64,000 nt of DNA from the NCBI GenBank assembly GCA_018907035.1, contig JACCIC010000027.1:2981001-3045000 (forward strand), in the 5' to 3' direction. Positions 12,761 to 24,654 of the stretch are shown here, in pieces. The notes below the pieces were generated by a model. The model had not been told where the DNA came from, ran no database searches, and saw only the letters and a program-made list of their open reading frames with translations. Source of the DNA: Sycobia sp. Sy_11. Lineage: Eukaryota; Arthropoda; Insecta; Hymenoptera; Epichrysomallidae. A program made the position numbers and the translations under genes. How positions within the stretch are numbered: the first letter of the stretch is position 1; each line of letters begins with the position of its first letter.

Positions 12761-13672
12761 AGGGGATCGCAGTGATGTACTTAAATATACTTGATGTTTT
12801 AATTTTATCGCATTACTTATTTGTCTGACCACGTATTTTAAGGTAATTACTGAAGCTTTTACTGATTCATTTTTACCGTTTTATATACATAAAATGTTGT
12901 TTTCTAGAAGGTTGTCATTTTTTACATAATTGCTTTTATAGCAAATGAAAAAATGTAAAGCGTTATGTAATCAATATAAAAAATTATATTTAGCTCAAAA
13001 ACGTTCATTGTGATAATAAATTGCTTTTGTATAAAATTTTGTACCATTTACCTAATTTTGAAAAAGAATTTTACAAGCAATTTCAAGAATAAAAAAATAT
13101 ATTTTTTTTAAATGAATGCTCCAGATAAAAAGATGTATTAGATATTAAAATTATTATTTTACATGAAAATTTAGGAAATTAAATTTGTTGAATATTTTAT
13201 TGCTTAGGTAACGGCCAGCACCAATTAGCTATAGTTATGAGCAACTGTTTTCAAAATATCGAAGCGTGAGAATTCTCTCTACTTGACTAAGTGACAGCAT
13301 GGACGCTAACACTTTCTTAGGCATTTCTTCACACTTAATAATGCAAGCAGAATGTGAGAAATTGATAAACTCGGTACGTTAGCCTACGAAATATGACACG
13401 GGTATCAAGCTACTTCATTCCACTGACTACTTCAGGGCAGGTATTCCTAATTATCCAACTGGTTTTGGCCATAGGTTTTTCCCACTTCACAGGTAGAACC
13501 TTGGGAAAGTGCAGAATGGTCGTGAACTTGTCCTTAAATCTTAAATATAGATAAGCATTTATAGAAGACAAAATGTAATAAGAAGAATTAATAATAATTT
13601 GGTGGGCGCTGAGCTCGTCAGGCTGCATGGAAATCAAATATGAAAATCTTTATTATTATTGCACTTTTTAAT
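12761..13672. other. AT-rich DNA, no gene seen
   Basis: A 75-residue minus frame at 13637-13410 has no recognisable motif. Nothing else stands out. Confidence 0.45.
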
Positions 13673-13905
13673 TTATATTTTACCTGGACGTCTCGGAAGC
13701 GTAATTGATGAGTGGTTGACTGTTCGAGTATCTTTATTTGGCTCCCGTATGCGGTCACGTATTTGTCGATCTAAATTTCGATGTTCACTAGGCGGCAGAT
13801 AAAATTTTCTTAGAGCTTCTGTAACGCAGCTAATATCTTCAAATTGGAGGCGTGATGACGATACCATAGCTGTGCATCACCTCTAAGGAATTCGGGATAT
13901 TCGTT
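13673..13905 (-). pseudogene. LTR-retroelement gag fragment
   Basis: On the minus strand the frame reads EFLRGDAQLWYRHHASN and, after a frameshift, EALRKFYLPPSEHRNLDRQI followed by RDRIREPNKDTR. This matches the capsid region of insect Gypsy-type gag (LxGxAxxWY, then FxxxFLPxxYxxxLxxxIxxRxQGP). Only about 75 codons remain, and no LTRs were found nearby. Confidence 0.6.
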
Positions 13906-14759
13906 GAGACTTTGTTGATTGAGTAGGCTGTAGTACCGTTGGAGCTTGTTGATCCTTTATTTGGAACAGCTAGGTATGTAGATTTTTTTCATCAAAGTGG
14001 CAATTCCACTTCCTCATTTGATCCATTACTTTGGAATTTTCTTGTGCAACTGTCCTTTGCTATACGTAGGCGATAGCAGGCGGAGTAATATGGCGCGTTC
14101 GGTGCAGAACTTACGACGACAGGACTGGAAATTGCCTGCAGTAAATTATTTTTCAAAAGTCCAATTTCGATTTGTTTTTTCGATTAGTTTTTTCGATTAG
14201 CTTTTTCGAATAGTTTGTCCGATTTGTTTTTTCGAAGTTAATATATATAGCTTACTCTAGCTTACTATTTTGAAAATAAGAAAATATATATACTATGTTA
14301 TTTTCCTGGAATCGAAAAAATAATTTTTTTCTATTCTCTAGGTGGAAACTGTTGCGTTTAGTGCTCTATACTTATAGCGGTTTTTATTGTTAATGCAACT
14401 TTTATGTGTTACTTCGTGCATCGGTTCAACCCACCTTAACACTCGATCGCTCAACCCGCCACCAGATTCTTTTCTCATCAATCGAATATGCTTCTTTGTA
14501 TAAATTGTAAGTTTTAAATTTTTGTCAAAAGAAATTATTTTATTATTCAAGGAATAAATTTTTGTAAAAATATTGAGTTTACGGGCTTTTTTACTAAAAT
14601 CTATTTAACTAATCCCATTCGGGCGCCATCCAATTTTCCATACCTACCTCGGGATAGCCTACGCAGTTTTTTCCAGGGTAATCTGAGAGGGGAAGAAGTA
14701 TTTTAAGGACCGGACGGTAGAGCGGGTAAAATAATTTAATTATAATACAGAATGTATGT
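13906..14759. other. No gene seen
   Basis: AT-rich DNA with repeated TTTTTTCGATTAG-like phrases at 14175-14235 (a short imperfect tandem of about 17 bases). No supported coding sequence. Confidence 0.45.
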
Positions 14760-15440
14760 ACGAGAGTGGTTCCAGAAGTACCTGGCCTAACAAATATAAC
14801 TCAAAAATTTTGGAAAAAAATATATTTATTTTTCAACATAATCTCCTTTCAGCTCTATACACTTTCCCCAACGATGTTTAATAAGTTAAATATCCTTTTT
14901 ATAATAAGAATTGTCAAACTCCTCATAATAGCCATCAACTGCCGACATCACCTCTTCATTGTTGGAAAATATTTGACTAGCGAGCAATTTTTTCAAATCT
15001 GGGAACAGAAAATAATTCGAGGGAGCTAAATCTTGCGAATAGGATGCATGAGGTAGTAATTTAAACTTTAATTCATTAATTTTGGCGATTGCAATAACGT
15101 ATGTTTGAGTTGGTACATTGTCTTCATGGAATAAAACTTAGCCAAACTAGTTATCCAAATGCGGCCGTTTTCATTTGATTTTTTTCGCTCAAACGTTGAA
15201 ATAAGTTCGCATAATACTCGCGGTGGATAATTTTTCCTTTTTCAAGATAGTGAATGAAAATTATCCCACATGTGTTCCAAATAAGTGACGCCATAACCTT
15301 GCCTGCAGATGGAACGGCCTTTGCCCTCTTTGGAGCCGGTTCTCCTTTTTAAGTCAAGTGTTTTGATTATTCTTTTGTTTCGGGTGTGAAGTGGTGGACC
15401 CATGTGTCATCCATGGTATTTAATTAGTATCATTCTGTCC
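14760..15440 (-). pseudogene. Mariner 3' half (FLFPxLK type)
   Basis: Minus-strand translation shows DDTWVHHFTPETKEQSK (first Asp region), GEPAPKRAKAVPSAGKVMA, KGKIIHREYYANLFQRLSEK, VLFHEDNVPTQTY (normally HQDNAPxHT), LLPHASYSQDLAPSNYFLF (third Asp changed to Asn) and RWGKCIELKGDYVEK. The N-terminal helix-turn-helix half is absent beyond about 15440. It carries frameshifts and a mutated catalytic residue, so it is dead. Confidence 0.85.
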
Positions 15441-16301
15441 TTCAAAGTATAATATCGTACATAAAAGATAAGGTAGTTGAGTATGAAATAAGATAATTAA
15501 AACATTATCTATTGAATTGCAGTTCCTTGGTTTGGAATTTTGTGGTTGCCTGAGTAATTAAAATAAAATCGTCATACGCGAAGATCCGGGTAAATTCCCT
15601 TAATTCTATCTCCACAGAGCATGATCGTACATAGTTCAACATTATTAATCATATATAAGCTATGTATGTTATTGATCGAATTCTATCGAATAGAGCTCGA
15701 CTGCATTTTCAATAGAATTAGGAACGAAAGGACTACTGTTTCTTCTCAAATCTAATAAACCTTAAAGGTAATTTAAAATCAGATTCAAGAAAACAACGAA
15801 ATATTATAGAAGAAAAACTGATTAAGAACATTGGAAAAAAAATTAAATCTAGTAGAAATTTCAAAAATTCAATAGATATTTTTTCTCCTCTAAAAAGCGT
15901 TCGTGATTATAACGATTTTGATATTTATATCTGTTGTTATTTATACTTAAATTTCATATAAAAATTTTCGAAATAGGCCTATATAATCTCGAACATTTTA
16001 TATATTATGTACAACACCTTATTATTTAGTCATGGGCAGTCGGTCAAGCTCCTACACTCCCCCAGTTTTGTTGGAAAAGAGTCTGCTCAAATTCTAATAT
16101 CTTTATTACTTTCGCATAATTTCAGCTATTTGAATATTTTTATATGAAACAATCTACTTATTAACTAAAAAATATTAGAAGTTTATATTTTCATAATGAA
16201 GTCGGTACTTTAAATTATCATATCGATGATATACTTTATTGAATCTTCTAAAAAAAGTCTACTATACCTTTAAATCGATACAACAGTTCTTTTTTTCATA
16301 G
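15441..16301. other. AT-rich DNA upstream of Cadps exon A
   Basis: No coding sequence seen. The last bases form a pyrimidine run ending in AG at 16300-16301, compatible with a 3' splice site, so this may be the end of an intron in the Cadps 5' UTR. Confidence 0.45.
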
Positions 16302-16381
16302 AGTTGGATCGAGCATAGGTACCAGTGGAGCTATCGCAGCCGGATTATAGGAACTTCAGCTGTTCGTTTATTGTTTAAAAT
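16302..16381 (+). other. Cadps: Cadps 5' UTR (possible acceptor at 16300-16301)
   Basis: Eighty bases precede the start codon. An in-frame TAA lies two codons before the ATG, so the ATG at 16382 is the first possible start in this frame; the -3 base is A. A pyrimidine-rich tract and AG directly upstream suggest that a non-coding exon lies further 5', outside what I can identify. Confidence 0.5.
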
Positions 16382-16867
16382 ATGATAGATCCCAGTTCTT
16401 CAGAAGAGGAGAGCGAAGACGATCGAAGTATTAATCATGCTGCTGGTTGTAAGAGCCGTGGCGGTACATCACAGTTGGTGACTGTAAACACCTGTCATGC
16501 CTCTCGTTATCAATCTATAAGTGGAGGTGGAGGTTATACAAGTGGGCCATTTGGATCAGGACTTGGAACGGTACACGGTGTCGCAGGAAGCTGCACTGGA
16601 TTGGTTGGAAGTTCATTAGCTTCAGCATCAGTCGTCCCAGGAATTGAACGAGGCAGCATAAAATCTGGGTCCTTAGTTTCGGAACAAGAGAATACCATAG
16701 TAACAGCTCGTCAAGGAGGCCTTGAGAAATCTGGTATTCATGGGACTAATGATCGAAATTCACTATCGCCCTCGATAAGTGGGCATCAAGATCCAACAAT
16801 TCACAGCCAGAGACCCGCAAGTCCATCGTTGTCCATCGCTAGTGATAAAATTGAACAGGATCTGCAG
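16382..16867 (+). CDS. Cadps: Cadps exon A: N-terminus of calcium-dependent secretion activator
   Basis: Encodes residues 1-162. CAPS binds phosphoinositides and SNAREs and primes dense-core (and some synaptic) vesicles for calcium-triggered exocytosis at the plasma membrane. The start MIDPSSSEEESEDD matches the invariant beginning of CAPS proteins (MLDPSSSEEES in vertebrates). A low-complexity Gly/Ser-rich stretch at about residues 45-85 follows, then SQRPASPSLSIASDKIEQDL, equivalent to the RPSSPSPSVVSEKEK segment before the conserved core. The exon ends with CAG before a GT donor in phase 0; the open frame beyond is intron. It is the only window region here with smooth coding character and no stops. 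Confidence 0.93.
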
Positions 16868-16873
16868 GTTAGT
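16868..16873 (+). other. Cadps: 5' splice site of Cadps exon A
   Basis: CAG followed by GTTAGT. Splicing here to 51255 restores the family protein sequence in phase 0 across a 34,387-bp intron. Confidence 0.85.
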
Positions 16874-17346
16874 TTACTTTATGCTCTTACTTGCATTTGT
16901 GAATTTGTACAGCATATGTCAAATACTAAATATATTTCAAATTCTTTTTAATTACATCATGAGTAAAATTATTTTCTAGTTAATGATAATGAAAATTTGG
17001 TTCATCCCTTTTATAGAAAGAGTACAATTTTTATTATGAATAGTATGTTTCATGAGTTCTCGAAGGTAGTATTTAAGTGACGCGCTAGCACCACAGAGGC
17101 GAGATTGAGAACGGCCAGGCCCAGGCGCATCCTACACTATTTATTCTATATTAAGATTTCGAACTTTCAAATCACAAAAATAAATATTAATCTTATTTTT
17201 ACTGCGATTTTAGAAACGTACATATGCTTTTTCTAAGCAACATGTCTATACTATTTCTACGATTCATTTCTCACCGAAATCTTTGACTAAAAGGCTGTTT
17301 TTTTATATAAAACCATATATGTCATATGAAAAAGCTTCAATAAACC
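16874..17346. other. Start of the large Cadps intron
   Basis: Mostly AT-rich; a short GC-richer patch at 17080-17140 is unassigned repeat-like DNA. Confidence 0.5.
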
Positions 17347-17352
17347 TTTTAC

Positions 17353-17409
<57 letters not shown>
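17347..17409. repeat. (TA)n microsatellite at Gypsy-1 edge
   Basis: About 31 TA units directly abutting the outer end of the Gypsy-1 LTR at 17411. The right end of the element at 24654 is also followed by ATATATATA, so the element probably inserted into a TA tract. Confidence 0.9.
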
Positions 17410-17410
<1 letters not shown>

Positions 17411-17414
<4 letters not shown>

Positions 17415-17672
17415 CCGCGTACTTACGCACGGGCTACGTATTACTTACGTGCTCTTCACGTGCGGCGTGCCGGCTGCGCTGGACCTAGAAAGTGGAAATA
17501 TGGGAACGCGAAATAATACGAAACAGGCTTGTGAAATATATGAACATTCTTTTATTACGCTTTTATTAAACAATAATTATAACGTCGAAGATCATACATA
17601 AAACTCGCGCGCGGCGACGACATTTCAATACGGGAGCGGATTCCGCGGGCGCTGGGGAATATCGAACGGTAA
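17411..17672 (-). repeat. Gypsy-1 3' LTR remnant (outer part only)
   Basis: Nearly identical to 23823-24090 (both start TAACCGCGTACTTACGC on the + strand and end CGGTAAGGAG). The inner part, which would hold U3 and the polypurine tract, is missing: sequence runs directly into the pol tail, so a deletion joined the tail to the LTR. An open frame (18040-17555 minus) crosses the junction. Confidence 0.8.
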
Positions 17673-20600
17673 GGAGTGGGATGGGGAACGTACGCGGTGC
17701 ATGCCGCGTCTTCAGCTAACGCCTCTTCTATCTCTTTTCCTGATGTTATTGCGGTAGTTTTACGTCTCTTCTGACAGGCACACTCCTGTGCTATCTCTTC
17801 TTTTACTTCGTCAAATGTTGTTGTGGTAGTTTTACGTCCTTCCGGACGCTTGCAGATGATGTTCTTTTCTTCTTCTGCTTCTTTCGTAGTTTTACGTCTT
17901 TGCGGACGCGCTGCCTCTTCGGGCAGGGCTTCTCCTAACTCTTCTTCGTTGGTGGGGGTAAGGGGTGGCTGGCAGGATTTTATTTCATCGGATGATGGAA
18001 TGCTGGTGTAGCAGCGAAAGCGCGAAAGAGCTTTCCTCAATCGCTCTTGGCGATTTTTCTTCCCCGATGTCTATTTCCTGGGTCGAATCCGGGCTGAACT
18101 CTATCAGGTTCCCCAGTTCGTTTATGTCGTCCAGGGCTAAGGCGACTTGACCCAGGTCTAGGGTTTGATCTTGGTGGTAGGGGTCGTATTGATGCCTTTG
18201 CGTCCCTTGACCGGTCGCTTGCTGGACTAGGGGGCTCGTCGCGTTGTCGGGTGTTAAACCCGTTAGATTGGGGGTAAGAGCGTCCCCTGGTCGACGTGGT
18301 GGCTCGGTCAACGTGGATCGGCGAAATCCTCTGCCTTGTCCGATGCTTCGTAGCATCTTCTTTTCTGCTGGCGATATCTGTTGGAAAAAAAGAAGGTTTA
18401 TTAGGGGATAATATTTTTTTATGTCCGAAACATGTACTCTGATTTTTTTCCTGTCGTCCAGGTCCTCTAGCTCGAAGATGACAGAGGATATTTTCCTCAC
18501 GATTCGGCATGGTGCGACAAATTTAGGCGCCAATTTGGCTTCAAATTTATCTGGCGCCGACGATAAGACATGTTTTCGTCTACAAACCATCTCATTTTCC
18601 TCAAATGATACTTCGCGTCTATGTTTATTATAATAATGCGCCTGTTTGTTGCTTGCTGCACAAAGGTTTTTTTTGACTAGCTCGTGGATAACAGGCAATA
18701 TTTTTACTCGAACTAGCCAGTCAGCTGTTGTTAGTGGCTGATGCGGTCGATTGTCTAAGCGGATATTTTTATACATGGGCATTTCTCTTGGATTTCTGCC
18801 AAAGTTCAGGAAGGCTGGCTACGCTTGTTTGCTTGCGTGCACCGATGTGTTCATGGCAAATGCTACCTCCGGTACGTGTATGTCCCAGTCTTTGTGATCT
18901 TCCTTTACGAAGATGGAGATCATATCCATAAAAGTGCGGTTTACCCACTCTACCGGATTCGTTTGCGCATGATATGGCGCTATCAGCTGATGTACTATCC
19001 CAAGTTCATCGAGCCGTTGTTTTACTAATTTATTGGCGAACTCAGTGCCACTGTCTGAAATTAGGAACTTGAGGCAGCCCCATTTAAATATAACAAGTTC
19101 TTCTAGCGCTTTCAGTATCGCTTGGCCTGTTGCCTTCCGCAGTGGCCAAAACTCCACGTATTTAGTAAAAAGGTCATCGAAAATTAGTAGGTATCGATTT
19201 TGACCTTTATTGTCAGGGAATGGGCCCATTATGTCAGTAGCCACGCTTGTCCATAGTACCTCAATATTTCTGTGCGTCATTAGGCCGGCTGGTGCCCTCT
19301 GGGAAACTTTGTATATCTGAGATTCTGGGCAGTGTTTTACATAACCGTAGACATCTCGTCTCATTTCTGGCCAGTAATAATCTCGGGAGACCTTTTGTAA
19401 CGTCTTTTCAACACCGAAATGTCCGGATGTCGGTGTGTTATAACACTCGAACATGATGCGTTTCCGATCCTTGGAAGAGATGACAATCTTCCAGTTGTCT
19501 TCTTCCGGACATAAGATGTCCGAGTAGACTTTCGGGCGGTGTTTTAAAAGGATGTCTTTTCTAATGCACCAGTACGGGTATCTCTCTGGGCATTCCTGTA
19601 TCTCCTTCATTTTCTTGTCGTACCAACAGTATCGCTCCATAGCGGTGATGGTAGCTGTTTGTGATTTGTCAGTGGTAGGTAGACGTGAGAGCGCGTCTGG
19701 CACTTTATGTAGTGCGCCTTTTCGGTGAATGAACGTCATGTTATAGGCTTGCTGCGCTGTGGTCCATCTCGCGAGTCTGCCCGTGGGATTTTTTAGCGTG
19801 TGCAGCCATTTCCGACTACTGTGATCTGTGATCACCGTGAATTCTTCTCCCAACAGATAGCCTCTAAACTTTTCTACCGCCCAGAGTACTGCGGGACATT
19901 CTTTCTCGGTAACGGTGTAGTTGATCTCCGCCTTAGTCAAGGCCCTGCTCGGGTAAGCGATAGGGTGTTCTTCGTTATCCGTGTCTAGACTAAGCATGGC
20001 ACCGAGGGCGTAGTTACTAGCATCGGTTTGAAGTATATAGGGCTTGTTCTATATGGGGCGCGCTAACGCGGGTGCTTGCGTTAGCAAGATACGCAGTTGG
20101 TTAAATGCGTCTTCCTGGGGTTTATCCCAGTGCCACCTCACGTTTTTTCGTAAAACCTTACTGAGTGGCGCTTTTACGTCCGCTAATGATTTTATAAAGC
20201 GAGCATACCACCCTACCATGCCGAGAAAAGTTCTCAGCTGTTTGATGTTTGACAGTGCCGGATATTCCGTGACCGCCTTTAGCTTGTGGGGGTCCATACG
20301 CAATCCGTCCTTGTCTACGATATAGCCCAGGTAATGTACGTCCAGGCAGCAGAACTCAGACTTGTCTTTGTTAATTTGTAGCTCAACCTGGTTCAGGCGG
20401 GCTAGTACCGCTTCTAGTTGCTGAATGTGCTGCTCGAACGTATCAGTGGCGATAATAATATCGTCCATGTAGACAAAGACACTCGGTTACCATTGCGGTC
20501 CGTACACGACGTCCATGCCGCGCTTAAAATTGGTCGGGGCGTTGGTCAGCCCGTATGGAATTCGGGTGTATTGAAACAACCCTTTCTGTAGGACTGTAAA

Positions 20601-20966
20601 GGCAGTTATTTCCTTACTACCGTCATCTAGAGGAATCTGGTTCTACGCCTGGCTCAAGTCTATCTTGGAAAGATAACGAGCGTCACGCATATTATCCAAT
20701 AAGACGTCCATGTGAGGAAGAGGATATGCATCCTTCTTCGTCACCTGGTTAACTGCCCTGTAGTCAATACAGAAGCGGACCTTGCTGTCCTTCTTCGGCA
20801 CGATCAGCGGACAACTGCTGCAAGAACTCTCCAAAGGTTCGATGATTCCTTCGGCGGGAAGTCTGTCGACTTCTGCGTGGGCCTGTCTTAATATTTTATC
20901 CGGTATACGGCGGAGGCGCTGTTTTATTGGTTGATGGCCTTGCACGTCTATGTGATGAGGGGGCAT
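17673..20966 (-). pseudogene. Gypsy-1 pol: reverse transcriptase, RNase H, integrase, tail
   Basis: One frame from 20966 to about 17985 is interrupted by four stop codons (about 20641, 20490, 20047, 18817). RT: FCIDYRAVNQVTKKDAYPLP and the catalytic VYMDDIIIATDT. RNase H: QTDASNYALGAMLSL to VPDALSRL. Integrase: HFGVEKT and YYWPEMRRDV, but the zinc HHCC set is damaged (FECYNTPTSGH and CPES). The catalytic triad remains: ATDIMGP, SDSGTEF and NPVEWVNRTF. GPY/F-type domain near KLAPKFVAPCRIV. After a frameshift an extra acidic tail (18000-17690) has three RKTT-centred repeats. Confidence 0.88.
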
Positions 20967-21001
20967 CTGCGCAAGCTTTAGGACCCCTGTTTGCTTTGGT
21001 A

Positions 21002-21480
21002 TTAGCTCTGTCCCTGCTCCAATGTCGCAACTCCATTTACTGCTGCCAAGGCAGTGATCGCTTGGATTTCATTGTTTGAGCGCGTTAAAAAATGTCGTAC
21101 TATATTTTGAGGCGTCTGCCAGGTCGCCTTGGCGAAATCAATCGTCATTTGTAACTGGATTAATATATCCATCCCAAGGATGATATCATACGTCAGGGAT
21201 GTCGATACTCTGAAGCGCGCTGAAATATGCTGCTCGTTTATTTTTAAAAGGAGATCTACTTGTCCGTCACTGGAGCAGATTTGGCCATCTCGTAGCTGCA
21301 TGAAGGACACTATCGGTATGATTGCTGATTTTATGATGCGTGCTGGTCGCGGTCCGATGTAGGACTTGCGCGTCCCGGGGTCTATCAGCGCCGGAAATAT
21401 CTTGCCTGATAGTTCTATATTCAGGAAGAATCGGTTTTCGTCTTCCTGAATTGGGGCTGCATTTCAGGACGCAGTAACAT
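21002..21480 (-). pseudogene. Gypsy-1 aspartic protease
   Basis: Minus-strand translation shows FPALIDPGTRKSYIG, where a retroelement protease has LIDTGA: the Asp remains, but the next residue is Pro. It continues ARFRVSTSLTYDIILGMDIL, the ILGMDxL flap-to-core block of Gypsy proteases. It is out of frame with RT by one frameshift near 21000. Confidence 0.75.
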
Positions 21481-21589
21481 CCGTGGCCATTATAGTCACG
21501 CCTTTTGTGTTGGTCATTTTGTTGATTGTTTGGGGAGTCTCATTGTATGAGGTAATTGGGTCGACTCCGGTAACCCTTTCCCTTACGCA

Positions 21590-22655
21590 TATCCCTGGTT
21601 GTTCTTGTTTGGTCCGCAACGTGGACAGTTCATCGTGGTAACGCCATCTTCACCACAATTGTAGCAAAAGATACATTTCCTTTCGGGGCATCTATCCACC
21701 CAATGACCTGGTCTATTACACGAATTGTCTTTCGCTGGATATCCTCGTTCTTCGCGAGGTCGTGGTGACTCGCGACGACGGGGGATAACGTCTCGGTTCG
21801 TCGTTCCCTCGAGCTGAGCGGTAATCGCGGGAGGGGCTGGTGGTGGTATAGGTTCTATTTCGCGGGGATGGACTCCTAGGTCTATACCGGTGTGCGTATA
21901 TTGGTCTAGATCGAGGCTGGGGGGTGTTGCTGATCGATATCTGGGCGAGGGGCTTCATTTTTAAGAATCGTCTGCCTTATATCGTCTTTCTTCCCGTGGG
22001 TGCCTCGGTGGTGGGCTATGACTTCCGTCCCTACTTCGTGGTGTTGGCACGGGGCTCGTGTCAACTACTTTTCTGGACGTCAGTATTGATGTAGATGGTT
22101 CTGATATCGAAACTCGTTTTGGCTGATCCTCATCTAGGGCCGCTACTCTTGATCGTCTGGTCGTTCTTCCAGACGAGGGGCATGTTGCGCTGCTCACCAG
22201 GCAGTTCTCCGCGGCTGGTGGCTCCTTGTAGCGACGAGTCAGCTCTCTTTATAGCTCTATTTGTTGTCCTAGTACTTGTAACTCGTCTATGGTATTGAAT
22301 TCTTTTCGGTCGATTTTATAGAGGAACGTAGGGTGTAGATTCCTATAAACCCTATCTAGTTGTGCTTCCGGTGATAATGGTGACGACACTTTACCTAGTA
22401 GCACTCGCATGCCTATCAGATATCTTGGAAATATCCTGATGAACCTCGTCGTTCATCTCGTTCCAGTCAGCAGCCCTTTTTCCGAAAACCCGTCTTAGTT
22501 CAAATCTAACGAGTCTATCTCGGAGAGCATTGACGTTATCTTTACTGTTGATATTATTTTGTCTCGCTTCTTGTATTAGTTTTTCTGGTGAAGAGGCTAT
22601 GTAGCCTTCTTTCTTCGTTGGTCAGTGCCTGACTCGTCGATGGTTTCGCTTCCAT
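21590..22655 (-). pseudogene. Gypsy-1 gag
   Basis: Begins MEAKPSTSQALTNEER. Capsid-like phrases are RVYRNLHPTFLYKIDRKEF and IDELQVLGQQIE in different frames. A basic Arg/Ser/Pro-rich region (22197-21716) follows, then nucleocapsid CNRPGHWVDRC and CYNCGEDGVTTMNCPRC; the second knuckle has Val where His is expected, a known variant in insect elements. At least three frameshifts. Confidence 0.75.
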
Positions 22656-23618
22656 CTTAGTCGAGTATGTTTGTTCCGAGAAAAAGGAATTTTATATTAC
22701 TTCGGTATAGTTGATGTACTTATATATATCTTCTATATATAATTGTTTGTGTAACTATGCATTAAAATGCTTTCTTTCCTTTTCTTATTGTTGTATTCCT
22801 AGATACACTCGTCTATTTTAAAATTGTATAGGTTCGATAAAAATATCTACCTATGTTTCGATTTATTTTTGCTTATAATTATCAATCTTCCCTTTTTTTA
22901 TATATATTAGCTAGCTTATCTAATTAAAATTAAGAATTTTTAAATTATTAGCTTATTTTGCTAAAATAACGTATTGATATTTTTTTTCAAACTTACTTTA
23001 TTGTACTTATTTTTGTGTTTTTATTTTTAAAACTCATTCCATAATTATTGTTAAGTCAGGTAAGTATTTACAAAAAAAATTCTCTCTCTTTTTCTATAAT
23101 ATACTTTATAATCAGAATCCTTTTTATGAGTGCCTTCTTGATAACAGTTGCTCTCCTGAGTAACGTACGTATCTCATAATTGAAAAATGTGCGATATTTC
23201 CCTTGTTATAGCACTCTCCTGAACATTCAAGGTGTGCTTATATAGCAGCTGTCAGTTCCTGCTGTTCATATCGTTATAATATAACGATATTACTGGAACT
23301 CGAAGGAGCAGATCGACATTGCCTGAATTATTATTGATACTAATTCCATCTATCTCTTTTTTTTATATATGATCAAATCATTTACAGGGGAAAGCATCTA
23401 GTTTGCGAGGGGGAGGGGGGAAAGTCTCATACATGCATTTACTGTGTATTGCGCGCGGTCGTGCTACTGAGCATTCTCGTGCACAGCTCCTCGACATGGC
23501 CGCACTTCGCGCTTCGCCACGTGCTCATGCATTTCACGATTGCAACTTTTCTTTTTACCTTCACTGACCGATATTCCTAAACTCGTGCGAAGGGAAAAAA
23601 CTGCGTGGGACGGTGCAT

Positions 23619-23671
<53 letters not shown>

Positions 23672-23807
23672 TTTCGTGTATATTTTAACGCGATCGCGTG
23701 GGACGACACATATATTTCCGCGTGTGTTCCAACGCGTTCGCGCGGGGCATAACCGTCCGTAAGTCAGTTCAGCCGCGACATACCGTTTATTCCCGCGGGC
23801 CACACTG
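22656..23807 (-). other. Gypsy-1 leader, with (TA)n tract 23620-23669
   Basis: Non-coding DNA between the primer-binding site and gag, AT-rich in 22690-23120. A TA microsatellite of about 25 units lies at 23620-23669. Confidence 0.6.
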
Positions 23808-23818
23808 CTTGGGTGCCA
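23808..23818 (-). other. Candidate primer-binding site of Gypsy-1
   Basis: On the minus strand TGGCACCCAAG directly follows the LTR end, the position and form expected for a tRNA primer-binding site (compare TGGCGCCCAAC of Gypsy-2 here). Confidence 0.6.
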
Positions 23819-24654
23819 TTTTTTAACCGCGTACTTACGCACGGGTTACGTATTAATTACGTGCTCTTTATCGAGCGGCGTGCCGGCTGCGCTGGACCTA
23901 GATAGGGGAAATATGGGAACGCGAAATAACATGAAACAGGCTTGTGAAATATATGAACATTTTTTTATTACGCTTTTATTAAACAATAATTGTAACGTCG
24001 AAGATCATCCATAAAATTCAGCGCACGGCGACGACATTTCAATATGGGAGCGGATTCCGCGGGCGCGGGGGAATATCGAACGGTAAGGAGATTACCGGTA
24101 ACGGTAACTAGTAGGGACGCGGACCCGCCGTACGATCATGGCGCGCTTGGTCTCGGCAACGCACACTCTCTCACACATAGTAATGCAGATGGAACTTGCC
24201 GGGACGACGCTCCGCTGTTGTTTCCTCTCGTTCCAGGTGGTTCTCTGTCCCGTCCTTCCTTCCTTCCTTCTTTCTCTTACTCGACCTCCTCTTGTTCAGG
24301 TCGCAATTATCTTCCTTCCTTCCTTCCTTCTTTCTTTTCGCTTTCTTTCTCACTCGTACGGGCGATCGCACCACGATCGGGTGGTTACGGAATCTGCACG
24401 TGACTAAATATCTAAACAATCGGAATCACCGGGAAGCTGGTGATCACCGCCGGGAAGTAGTGCTGGAGATAGGGTGGTAATTTGGATGGTACTCTTTCTC
24501 GATTTTTCGTGCTCTTCCTTCGGTAGCTGGGTGGTGAAGAAGTTCTTCTCCTCGTACTTCCTCCTTCTTCGCTACGGTCTCGCGCTTCTCGCGCTTTCGT
24601 TGTCGCGCGCGAATAGTCGGTTTTCACCGATAACCGTCAATTCGGCTGGTTACA
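23819..24654 (-). repeat. Gypsy-1 5' LTR
   Basis: About 836 bases. The + strand starts TTTTTTAACCGCG (ancestral TGTAACC-like) beside the primer site and ends GGTTACA at 24654, giving the short terminal inversion expected of LTRs. Its inner 270 bases match 17411-17672. It contains clusters of CCTT repeats (24256-24340). Confidence 0.7.

Larger units (their letters stand above)
17411..24654 (-). mobile_element. Gypsy-1: Ty3/Gypsy LTR retrotransposon, decayed
   Basis: Order on the minus strand: 5' LTR, primer-binding site, leader, gag, protease, RT, RNase H, integrase, C-terminal tail, LTR remnant. LTR copies at 17411-17672 and 23819-24090 match over about 260 bases in direct orientation. Stops and frameshifts are few in pol, suggesting moderate age. 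It lies antisense to Cadps inside its intron. Confidence 0.9.

Noticed and set aside
24044..24403. 119-codon frame in Gypsy-1 LTR region and its overlaps
   Set aside because: Frames arise from CCTT and CT simple repeats in the LTR.
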